From UBA10427 sp003500135 (GTDB taxonomy: Bacteria; Bacteroidota; Bacteroidia; Cytophagales; Cyclobacteriaceae), in NCBI GenBank assembly GCA_963966275.1, contig CAWZYQ010000189.1, positions 1-6,399 on the forward strand: DNA of 6,399 nt. The letters are read 5' to 3'. Of this stretch, positions 1 to 6,399 are shown in pieces; the first letter of the stretch is position 1; the number at the start of each line of letters is the position of its first letter. Made by a program: the position numbers and the translations under genes. The notes beneath the pieces are model-generated. The model saw only the letters and a list, made by a program, of their open reading frames with translations. It had not been told where the DNA came from and made no database searches.

Positions 1-14
1 ATAAATATTAAATA

Positions 15-2051
15 ATGGACAAAAAACTGACAGTACGGGCAGCAAACAATCTGAGAATACTGAGCGCTGCCATGGTTGAAAAGGCCAAATCAGGACACCC
101 GGGCGGCGCTATGGGCGGTGCAGACTTCATACAAATCCTGTTTGCGGAATACCTACACTTCGATCCCAGCGATCTGAAATGGAAAAACAGGGACCGGTTT
201 TTCCTCGATCCCGGCCATATGTCGCCAATGCTTTATTCTATCCTATCCCTGGTTGGCGCTTACAGCATGAGCGACCTGGAACAATTCAGGCAGTGGGGCA
301 GCCCTACACCAGGCCATCCGGAAGTAGATGTTGAAAGAGGCGTGGAAAACACTTCGGGGCCTTTGGGTCAGGGACATGTCAATGCGGTGGGGGCGGCGAT
401 CGCCGAACGATTCCTGGCCCATCGTTTCGGGGAATGGACAACGCATAAGATCTATTCTTTTATTTCCGATGGAGGTATCCAGGAGGAAATTTCGCAGGGG
501 GCAGGCCGAATAGCCGGATATCTGGGCCTTGGCAACCTGGTGATGTTCTACGATTCGAACGATATCCAGCTGTCCACGGAAGTAGAGAATGTTACGAATG
601 AAGATGTTGCCAAAAAATATGAAGCCTGGGGTTGGGAAGTAGTGACCATCAATGGTAACGACCACGACCAGATCAGGAAAGCACTGAACAAAGGCCATAA
701 ACAATACGACAAGCCTGTGCTGATCATTGGTAAAACGGTAATGGGTAAAGGGGCCATTGATGCTGAAGGGAACAGCTTTGAACGCAAAGTGTCTACTCAT
801 GGCCAGCCATTGTCAAAAGCCGGCGCCGATACTGACAAGACTATCGAAAGCCTGGGTGGCGACCCTAATGATCCGTTCCGCATTTTTGATGATGTTGCCC
901 AATACTGGGAGGAAATCAAAAAAGAAAAGCTGGAATATGCCACGAAAAAGAAAAAAGAAGAGCAGGAGTGGCGTGCTGCCAATCCGGACCTCGCGGCAAA
1001 GTGGGGCCTCTTCTGGAGTGGTGATATCCCAAAAATTGATTTCAGCGCCATAGATCAAAAAGAAAACATCGCCTCACGTGCCGCTTCCGGTACCGTGCTT
1101 TCCCATTTTGCCGATAAAGTGGAAAATATGATCGTCATGTCTGCCGATCTGAGCAATAGTGATAAGACCGACGGTTTCTTGAAGAAGACCACTTCATTTA
1201 AGAGGAACGATTTCAGTGGTGCATTCCTGCAGCCCGGAGTGGCAGAACTTACCATGGGCGCCATCGCCAACGGTATGGCCCTGCACGGGGGTGTTATACC
1301 GGTATGCGGTACTTTCTTCGTATTTTCTGACTTTATGAAGCCGGCAGTACGTCTTGCTGCCTTAATGGAACTGCCGGTGAAATACGTCTGGACGCACGAT
1401 GCCTTTCGCGTTGGGGAAGATGGCCCTACACACCAGCCGGTTGAACAGGAGGCTCAGATAAGGTTACTCGAAAAGCTTCAGAACCATAGCGGCAGAAATA
1501 GTATGCTCGTACTTCGGCCTGCCGATGCTGCAGAAACCAGTGTAGCATGGAAAATGGCGGTAGAAAACAAAAACACGCCAACGGCCCTGTTGCTGTCGCG
1601 TCAGAATATCAAGGACCTGCCGGCAATGGGCAAAAGCCGCTATGATGATGCATTGGCATCCGAAAAAGGAGCGTATATCGTAAAAGGGGCCGCAGGAAAA
1701 CCGGATGTAATAATGGTAGCCAATGGCTCGGAAGTAACCACTTCTTATGAAGGGGCGCAACTTTTGGAGGAACGCAAACACCTGAAGGTTAGAGTGGTTT
1801 CTGTACCTTCGGAAGGAGTATTCCGCAATCAGCCAAAAGAATACCAGGAGCAGGTATTGCTTCCGGGTGTTCCGAAGATTGGCCTAACAGCCGGTTTGCC
1901 GGTCACACTCGAAGGTCTCGTTGGGCCCGACGGTATAGTGTTCGGTTTGAACCACTTTGGCTATTCGGCGCCGGCGGGTGTACTGGATGAAAAGTTTGGG
2001 TACACCGCAGAAAATGTGTACCAGAAAACCACCGAATTTTTGAAGGTATAA
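15..2051 (+). CDS. tkt: Transketolase, full length, Bacteroidota-type
   Basis: Cytosolic thiamine-diphosphate (ThDP) enzyme that moves two-carbon ketol units between sugar phosphates in the non-oxidative pentose phosphate pathway. At 678 residues it is close to E. coli TktA (663). The three domains are in order: ThDP/pyrophosphate-binding (about 1-285), pyrimidine-binding (about 350-530) and C-terminal (about 545-670). Residues aligning with known catalytic or substrate-binding positions are present: H28 (KSGHPG), H68 (PGHMS), H101 (TPGHPE), GPLGQG at 115-120, H262, R355 (ASR), E411 (the ThDP-activating glutamate, AELTMGAIANG), H461, D469 and H473 (GEDGPTHQPVEQ) and R529 (LSRQN). Metal ligands D152 and N182 are kept, but the usual GDG is SDG and the usual EGIS is EEIS. 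From memory this is normal for Bacteroidota transketolases. A Lys/Glu-rich stretch at 301-318 lies in the interdomain linker. The ATG follows an A/T-rich leader with no Shine-Dalgarno. The gene has its own terminator downstream, and its promoter is outside the window. Confidence 0.97.
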   Translation: MDKKLTVRAANNLRILSAAMVEKAKSGHPGGAMGGADFIQILFAEYLHFDPSDLKWKNRDRFFLDPGHMSPMLYSILSLVGAYSMSDLEQFRQWGSPTPGHPEVDVERGVENTSGPLGQGHVNAVGAAIAERFLAHRFGEWTTHKIYSFISDGGIQEEISQGAGRIAGYLGLGNLVMFYDSNDIQLSTEVENVTNEDVAKKYEAWGWEVVTINGNDHDQIRKALNKGHKQYDKPVLIIGKTVMGKGAIDAEGNSFERKVSTHGQPLSKAGADTDKTIESLGGDPNDPFRIFDDVAQYWEEIKKEKLEYATKKKKEEQEWRAANPDLAAKWGLFWSGDIPKIDFSAIDQKENIASRAASGTVLSHFADKVENMIVMSADLSNSDKTDGFLKKTTSFKRNDFSGAFLQPGVAELTMGAIANGMALHGGVIPVCGTFFVFSDFMKPAVRLAALMELPVKYVWTHDAFRVGEDGPTHQPVEQEAQIRLLEKLQNHSGRNSMLVLRPADAAETSVAWKMAVENKNTPTALLLSRQNIKDLPAMGKSRYDDALASEKGAYIVKGAAGKPDVIMVANGSEVTTSYEGAQLLEERKHLKVRVVSVPSEGVFRNQPKEYQEQVLLPGVPKIGLTAGLPVTLEGLVGPDGIVFGLNHFGYSAPAGVLDEKFGYTAENVYQKTTEFLKV

Positions 2052-2073
2052 TCAAAATAAGAAGTCAAATATC

Positions 2074-2105
2074 AAAGTCGGTTAAGTCATTAGCCGGCTT
2101 TTTTT
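2074..2105 (+). terminator. Intrinsic terminator of tkt
   Basis: A 12-bp stem (2074-2085 with 2090-2101) closes a GTCA loop and runs into seven consecutive T residues (2099-2105). Two of the pairs are G-T wobbles; the rest are Watson-Crick. It starts 22 bp after the tkt stop codon, which fits a rho-independent terminator that separates tkt from the next gene. Confidence 0.85.
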
Positions 2106-2203
2106 GTATCAATACAACCATTAATCAAAAAATTTACGATTATTTCCGGCTCTATTTGTAGATTAGCTAACATTCTATTGATCCATTACCAAAAAATTGA
2201 TTC

Positions 2204-5128
2204 ATGAAGAGGATATTATTCAGTTTTTCCATTTTTATATTTTATACAACCACGCTTTTTGCGCAAACAGAAGCCACCCCGGCCTCCGAACGGCTGGAGG
2301 TAGACGAAGAAAGACAGAAATTAGCCGAAAGTTCTGTGGCAGGGGCCCTGTCTTTTACCAATATCGGTCCCACCGTGATGAGTGGAAGGATAGTCGACCT
2401 GGCAGTAAACCCGGAAAACCCGGCTGAATTCTATGCCGCTTTCGCGTCAGGAGGACTGTGGCATACCAGCAATTTTGGTACCACTTTCACGCCACTATTT
2501 GAAGATCAACCGGTAATGACCATTGGCGATATCGCCGTAGATTGGCCAAGTAAAACAATCTGGCTCGGTTCAGGGGAAAGTAACTCCAGCCGATCTTCAT
2601 ATGCCGGTGATGGAATGTACAAAAGTACGGATGGAGGCAAAACATGGCAACACCTGGGCCTGGAAGAAACCCATCATATCGGAAGGGTTATACTTCATCC
2701 TGAAAATGATAAGGTGGCATGGGTTGCGGCCGTTGGTCACCTGTACTCGAATAACCCGGAAAGAGGGGTATTCAAAACAAAAGATGGAGGACAAACCTGG
2801 GGGAAAGCGCTATTTGTAAACGACAGCGCCGGGGCCATCGATTTGGCGATCCATCCGGAAAATCCTGACGTTCTATATGCGGCGATGTGGGAGCGCGATC
2901 GTAAGGCCTGGAATTTTAAGGGGAGTGGTAGTGGTTCAGGTATTTTTAAATCAACCGACGGCGGTGAATCATGGAACCGCATATCCAATGGCGACAACGG
3001 TTTTCCTTTTGACGCAGGTGTAGGAAGAATTGGCCTGGCCATTTCCCACCAAAATCCTGAAAAAGTCTATGCAATACTCGATAATCAAAACAGAAGGGAG
3101 AAAAAAGAAAAGGACGAGGAAAAACTGACCAAAGAGGTCCTCAGAAATATGTCTAAAGACGAGTTTTTGCAATTGAGCGACCTTACCATCAATGAATATC
3201 TGGACGAACATAATTTTCCGGAAGCGTACAATGCGGTAGATATTAAAAAAGCTGTGGAGGCGGGTGATTATTTGCCTGTAGCGCTTGTAGATTACCTCGA
3301 AGACGCCAATGCCATGCTTTTTGACGTGCCGGTAAAAGGCGCTGAAGTATATATGACAAACGACGGAGGGGCCACCTGGGCCAAAACGCATGAGGAATAT
3401 ATCGACGATCTGTATTACAGCTACGGCTACTATTTTGGCAACATCCGCGTGCATCCCAACGACGATCAGAAGCTCTACATCATGGGTGTGCCCATCCTGC
3501 GTTCTGATGACGGCGGAAAATCCTGGAAAACAATCAATGGTGATAACCAGCATGTCGACCATCATGCGCTATGGATATCAAAAGATCAACCCGGCCTGTT
3601 GATCAACGGGAATGACGGCGGTGTTAACATCAGCTGGGACGACGGGGAAAGCTGGATCAAATGCAATAACCTGCCCGTGGGTCAGTTTTATGCCGTAAAT
3701 GTGGACCAATCGGATAATTACCACGTATATGGAGGCTTACAGGACAATGGGGTGTGGCATGGCGCCCACAATTATGAGTACAGCAATAGCTGGCGCTCAA
3801 CAGGTGAATATGACTACCAAAACCTGATGGGGGGCGACGGCATGCAGGTTGAAATCGATAGTCGCGATAACAATACGGTTTATACGGGATTCCAGTTTGG
3901 CAATTACTTTCGAATTGATAAAAATACGGGTAGGGCCACGGCCATCCAACCCCGTCATATGCTTGGGGAGCGCCCTTTGAGGTTCAACTGGCAGACCCCC
4001 ATCCATTTATCCGTTCACAACCAGGATATCTTGTACCTGGGATCCAATAAGTTCCATCGATCAATGAACCGGGGCGACAACTGGGAAACACTTTCTGAAG
4101 ATCTGACCCATGGCGGGAAAAAAGGCAATGTGCCCTATGGCACCCTAACTTCCATTGACGAATCCCCCCTGATGTTCGGTTTGATTTATGCAGGTACTGA
4201 CGATGGGCGTGTACACATCAGTAAAGATGGGGGTAACACATGGCAGGATATTTCAGAAGGTTTGGAACCTATGCAATGGGTTAGCCGCGTGGAAGCTTCG
4301 GCGTTTGATAAAAAACGAGCCTATGTTGCATTGAACGGATACCGTTGGGATCGTTTTGACGCCATGGTCTATGTGACCGACGACTATGGCGCCACCTGGA
4401 AAAAAATAGGAGAGGACCTGCCCGCTGAACCCGTCAATGTGATCAAAGAAGATCCGCAAAACCCTGACCTGTTATATGTGGGGACCGACCATGGGGTATA
4501 TTTTTCACTGGATCGTGGCAAACACTTTATGGCGCTCGATCACGCACTGCCTAAAGTGGCCGTTCATGATTTAGTAGTCCAGGAAAAAGCATCAGACTTG
4601 ATTATCGGTACGCACGGACGGTCTATTTACCGGCTGCCGGTGGGGCATTTGCAGCAACTGGATGAAAACATACTGGCGGGTAACTTACACATATTTGATG
4701 TATCAGCGGTCACTTACAGTGAACGATGGGGCAATTATCGATCCTGGAGCAAGTGGAATGGCTTTTATGAGCCTGAAATCGAAGCGCCCTTATTTACGCA
4801 GCAGTCGGGTGATATGGTACTGAGGGTTCGTGCAGAAGATGATAATGTGTTATTTGAAGAGGAAATGCCTGTCGATAAAGGCCTGCAATATGTAAAATAT
4901 GATCTGAGTATTTCAGAAAATGAGGTGGAAGCCTTTAAAAAGCGATTGAAAAAAAATGAGGAGTTTGAAGATGACCACTGGAAAGACCGTAAGAATGGCA
5001 AAAGCTATTTGATACCGGGGACTTATCGGTTGGAATTGATAAAAGACGGACAAACGCGGTCGGTTAACTTTGAGATGAAACCGCCGAAAGAAAAACCTGT
5101 AAGGAAACCACAGAAAAAAACACCTTGA
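2204..5128 (+). CDS. Secreted sortilin/VPS10-like BNR-repeat beta-propeller protein
   Basis: Exported protein of 974 residues with a Sec signal peptide at 1-20 (MKR, hydrophobic core, cleavage LFA|Q). There is no lipobox cysteine and no recognisable type IX sorting domain. Asp-box repeats (S/T-x-D-G-G-x-T/S-W) lie at about 140, 191, 249, 384, 433, 476, 672 and 724. Degenerate copies lie at about 88, 619 and 767. Family landmarks I recognise are an IGP..SGR opening, SGGLWHT, GSGESN, DHHALWISKD, GNDGGVNIS, PVGQFYAV, GGLQDNGVW, RFNWQTPI and SEDLTHG. Residues 295-375 form a highly charged, probably helical insertion between the third and fourth clear Asp boxes. The C-terminal part (about 860-955) looks like a beta-sandwich, and the last 15 residues are Lys/Pro-rich. 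Such proteins are often annotated 'glycosyl hydrolase', but I see no sialidase FRIP motif or arginine triad, so enzymatic activity is unsupported; binding or scaffolding is equally possible. The ATG follows an A-rich leader and directly precedes a good signal peptide. The holin-like gene 67 bp downstream may be co-transcribed. Confidence 0.9.
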   Translation: MKRILFSFSIFIFYTTTLFAQTEATPASERLEVDEERQKLAESSVAGALSFTNIGPTVMSGRIVDLAVNPENPAEFYAAFASGGLWHTSNFGTTFTPLFEDQPVMTIGDIAVDWPSKTIWLGSGESNSSRSSYAGDGMYKSTDGGKTWQHLGLEETHHIGRVILHPENDKVAWVAAVGHLYSNNPERGVFKTKDGGQTWGKALFVNDSAGAIDLAIHPENPDVLYAAMWERDRKAWNFKGSGSGSGIFKSTDGGESWNRISNGDNGFPFDAGVGRIGLAISHQNPEKVYAILDNQNRREKKEKDEEKLTKEVLRNMSKDEFLQLSDLTINEYLDEHNFPEAYNAVDIKKAVEAGDYLPVALVDYLEDANAMLFDVPVKGAEVYMTNDGGATWAKTHEEYIDDLYYSYGYYFGNIRVHPNDDQKLYIMGVPILRSDDGGKSWKTINGDNQHVDHHALWISKDQPGLLINGNDGGVNISWDDGESWIKCNNLPVGQFYAVNVDQSDNYHVYGGLQDNGVWHGAHNYEYSNSWRSTGEYDYQNLMGGDGMQVEIDSRDNNTVYTGFQFGNYFRIDKNTGRATAIQPRHMLGERPLRFNWQTPIHLSVHNQDILYLGSNKFHRSMNRGDNWETLSEDLTHGGKKGNVPYGTLTSIDESPLMFGLIYAGTDDGRVHISKDGGNTWQDISEGLEPMQWVSRVEASAFDKKRAYVALNGYRWDRFDAMVYVTDDYGATWKKIGEDLPAEPVNVIKEDPQNPDLLYVGTDHGVYFSLDRGKHFMALDHALPKVAVHDLVVQEKASDLIIGTHGRSIYRLPVGHLQQLDENILAGNLHIFDVSAVTYSERWGNYRSWSKWNGFYEPEIEAPLFTQQSGDMVLRVRAEDDNVLFEEEMPVDKGLQYVKYDLSISENEVEAFKKRLKKNEEFEDDHWKDRKNGKSYLIPGTYRLELIKDGQTRSVNFEMKPPKEKPVRKPQKKTP

Positions 5129-5195
5129 TACTAATGCATTATTATTAATTTTAGAACGAACTAAAGAATAATTTTAATACCAAATCCTTAGCACT

Positions 5196-5543
5196 ATGAA
5201 ATTATTGATCAGACTTGTATTGTATGCACTTGCCGTACTGATTACGGCCCATTTATTGCCCGGCGTATCCGTTGAAAGTTTTCTTATTGCGGTAATTGTA
5301 GCTGGAGTATTGACGCTATTAAATGTATTGCTCAAACCCTTACTGGTGATACTCACCATCCCGATAACGGTTGTAACGCTCGGGCTGTTTTTACTGGTGA
5401 TCAATGCATTGATCATCATGCTGACCGATTGGTTGATTGGCGGTTTCGATGTGACAAATTTCTGGTGGGCGCTGCTGTTCAGTTTGATCCTGTCGTTGAT
5501 CAACGGAATTTTTATGAAACTCAGCGGAGAAGAAAAACAATAA
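5196..5543 (+). CDS. Phage holin family 4 (YvlD-like) membrane protein
   Basis: Small integral membrane protein of 115 residues with four predicted hydrophobic helices at about 3-21, 28-46, 48-77 (long, with a proline at 56) and 88-107. The conserved pattern of PF04020 is clear: N43-x-x-L-K-P (NVLLKP), then IP at 55-56, then TLGLFLLVINA at 61-71, then GGF-x-V before the last helix. Despite the family name, most members are chromosomal and are not known to lyse cells. Bacillus YvlD belongs to this group and is linked to envelope-stress genes, but the biochemical role is unknown. No lysin, spanin or other phage gene is nearby, so a phage origin is not supported. The gene starts 67 bp after the propeller gene with no hairpin between, so the two could share a transcript. 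Its TAA stop runs into the A tract of the terminator hairpin. The start was chosen because the first helix begins right after M-K. Confidence 0.88.
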   Translation: MKLLIRLVLYALAVLITAHLLPGVSVESFLIAVIVAGVLTLLNVLLKPLLVILTIPITVVTLGLFLLVINALIIMLTDWLIGGFDVTNFWWALLFSLILSLINGIFMKLSGEEKQ

Positions 5544-5578
5544 AAAAACCCGGCGCCTATTTAGGCGCCGGGTTTTTT
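5543..5578. terminator. Bidirectional intrinsic terminator between convergent genes
   Basis: A 16-bp perfect stem pairs 5543-5558 with 5563-5578 around an ATTT loop. The core is CCCGGCGCC/GGCGCCGGG plus one T-A pair. It is flanked by an A run (5542-5548) on the left and a T run (5573-5578) on the right, so each strand sees a GC-rich hairpin followed by U residues. It overlaps the last base of the holin-like stop codon and lies 16 bp beyond the stop of the minus-strand barrel gene, so it can terminate both. Confidence 0.93.
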
Positions 5579-5594
5579 ATCTATTGCACAAATT

Positions 5595-6167
5595 TTAGTT
5601 TTGTCCGAAAAGGGTCCAGCCGACGTATAGCTGGAAAGTACGGTTTTTAATGTTGTCAGGTAATTCTTGAGTTGTTGCTTTAGAAATATTGCTAAAACCC
5701 CATACATATCGTATACCAACATTTAATCCAAGTGGTAAATGAACTCCCGCACCCACTGCTAGTCCAAAATCATTATTCTCCAATTGATCTTTGACATTTT
5801 CGAAATCATTGCTTTCTGCATTTGTTAAAAAACTAAACTGAGGACCTGCCTGGATACTTATCAATGAAATAGGTTTCCATCGCAACATCAATGGGATAGC
5901 AATGTAATCTGTGCTTATTTCAGCATCTTCAATTTTACTACCATGGGCGGTGTAAAGTAATTCAGGTGTCAATCCAAATTTTTCTGAAAACATTATGTTG
6001 ACATATCCACCAACGTGAAAGTCTGTGATAGACTCTGTGCTAACATCTTTAATGTTCTGATTGGCAAAATTTGCCCCGGCTTTTATACCAATTCCAATGC
6101 CCTGGGCATTCGAAGTGAATGGAATTAAAAAAATTCCCAGTGCGAGCGTGTAAATAATCTTTTTCAT
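5595..6167 (-). CDS. Outer-membrane beta-barrel protein (porin family, PF13568-type)
   Basis: Predicted outer-membrane protein of 190 residues. The signal peptide covers 1-21 (MKK, hydrophobic stretch, SNA|Q). The mature part alternates polar and hydrophobic residues as in amphipathic beta-strands: GIGIKAGANF, FHVGGYVNIMF, FGLTPELLYTAHGSK, YIAIPLMLRWKP, ISIQAGPQFSFL, FGLAVGAGVHLPLGLNVGIRY and FQLYVGWTLF. These fit the small eight-stranded 'outer membrane beta-barrel' family common in Bacteroidota. The last aromatic of the final strand (F187) is followed by GQN, so the protein does not end on the usual terminal aromatic of many barrels. No enzymatic motif is visible and the ligand or role is unknown. 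The gene is visibly more A/T-rich than tkt. It converges on the holin-like gene and shares its terminator. The start ATG sits immediately before the signal peptide, behind an A-rich leader without a Shine-Dalgarno. Confidence 0.88.
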   Translation of the reverse strand: MKKIIYTLALGIFLIPFTSNAQGIGIGIKAGANFANQNIKDVSTESITDFHVGGYVNIMFSEKFGLTPELLYTAHGSKIEDAEISTDYIAIPLMLRWKPISLISIQAGPQFSFLTNAESNDFENVKDQLENNDFGLAVGAGVHLPLGLNVGIRYVWGFSNISKATTQELPDNIKNRTFQLYVGWTLFGQN

Positions 6168-6192
6168 ATGTCTTTTAAATTTTTTTGGCGCT

Positions 6193-6223
6193 TTAAGATA
6201 ACAAAAATCAAACCAAAAAAAAA
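6193..6223 (-). promoter_or_regulatory. Possible promoter of the barrel gene
   Basis: Read on the minus strand, a nine-T run (6223-6215) and TTTG (6217-6214) precede TATCTTAA (6200-6193). The latter resembles the Bacteroidota -7 element TAnnTTTG but lacks its final TG. The TTTG-to-box spacing of 13 bp is short; with the T tract as the -33 region the spacing becomes normal. Transcription would start near 6186, giving a leader of about 20 bases. This is a pattern match in A/T-rich DNA and is therefore tentative. Confidence 0.28.
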
Positions 6224-6399
6224 CTCATTTTGAATAACTGATAAATTTAAGGCTCAATATTAACAATTTATTAATTTATACTGGTGCGGTATTCCTATTT
6301 TTTATCCTGGATTCGATTTGATTAATAGTTCTAATCTCAAAACTAACTTAGGCATTTACTGACTAATATTTTTAATGTAGCAAGGCTCGGCTTCAATCA
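6224..6399. other. A/T-rich intergenic DNA to the window edge
   Basis: No supported gene, RNA or mobile element is visible here. The sequence is A/T-rich with short imperfect inverted repeats, for example GATTA/TAATC around 6320-6336, which are expected by chance in such DNA. On the minus strand a frame is open from the edge to a TAA at 6356-6358 (about 14 codons, ending in Ile-Ser-Gln). It could be the tail of a neighbouring gene, but it is too short to call. Confidence 0.5.

Noticed and set aside
243..800. Long open frame on the minus strand within tkt (185 codons).
   Set aside because: It lies wholly antisense to a well-conserved gene, and its translation shows no recognisable domain or sensible composition; it is a shadow of the tkt frame.
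944..956. A-rich stretch in tkt (codons for KKKKEE) considered as a slippery site.
   Set aside because: The A runs are preceded by G in the relevant phase, so they do not fit the X XXY YYZ pattern, and the Lys/Glu codons fit a normal interdomain linker.
2151..2158. TCTATTTG as a -7 promoter element for the propeller gene.
   Set aside because: It departs from TAnnTTTG at the second base and has no TTG at the expected distance upstream. A promoter must lie somewhere in 2106-2203, but I cannot place it.
2969..3565. Long open frame on the minus strand within the propeller gene (198 codons).
   Set aside because: It is antisense to clear Asp-box repeats and the translation is Ile/Val/Phe-rich without any family pattern; it is a shadow frame.
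4949..4957. A8 run containing A AAA AAT in the propeller gene, a possible -1 frameshift or phase-variation site.
   Set aside because: A -1 slip would reach a TGA at once (4957-4959), the zero frame continues sensibly to the end, and no stimulatory structure is evident. An A8 run is unremarkable in this composition.
5132..5141. Perfect 10-bp palindrome TAATGCATTA as an operator.
   Set aside because: It is short, A/T-rich, occurs once, and has no adjacent promoter that I can define.
5196..5543. The holin-like protein as a sign of a prophage or lysis cassette.
   Set aside because: The PF04020 family is widespread on bacterial chromosomes, and no endolysin, structural, integrase or repressor gene lies nearby.

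Overview
The window reads as ordinary chromosomal DNA from a member of the Bacteroidota, outside any clear mobile or defence island. Several signs agree on this. The starts are preceded by A/T-rich leaders without a Shine-Dalgarno sequence. Two secreted proteins have signal peptides ending in the typical A|Q junction (LFA|Q and SNA|Q). The transketolase carries a sequence signature I associate with Bacteroidota, and a small PF13568-type outer-membrane barrel is present. Genus cannot be fixed from this sequence alone.

Layout, left to right. (1) Positions 15-2051, + strand: a complete transketolase (tkt), whose promoter lies outside the window. It is followed by a strong intrinsic terminator at 2074-2105. 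(2) Positions 2204-5128, + strand: a 974-residue secreted protein with about eleven Asp-box (BNR) repeats, of the sortilin/VPS10-like beta-propeller family often annotated 'glycosyl hydrolase'. (3) Positions 5196-5543, + strand: a 115-residue four-helix membrane protein of the 'phage holin family 4' (YvlD-like, PF04020) type. It lies 67 bp downstream with no visible terminator between, so it may be co-transcribed with the propeller gene. (4) Positions 5543-5578: a near-perfect GC-rich hairpin flanked by A and T tracts, which can terminate transcription from both sides. (5) Positions 5595-6167, - strand: a 190-residue outer-membrane beta-barrel protein converging on that hairpin. (6) Positions 6168-6399: A/T-rich non-coding DNA holding the probable promoter of the barrel gene and, at the edge, at most a 14-codon open tail.

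Functionally, tkt is central metabolism (non-oxidative pentose phosphate pathway) and looks insulated by its own terminator. The other three genes all encode envelope or exported proteins, but nothing here shows that they act together. I found no RNA gene, CRISPR array, insertion sequence, attachment site or origin. I do not see a convincing undescribed system. The points most worth a second look are the charged helical insertion inside the propeller protein, the non-canonical thiamine-diphosphate motif of the transketolase, and the shared bidirectional terminator.
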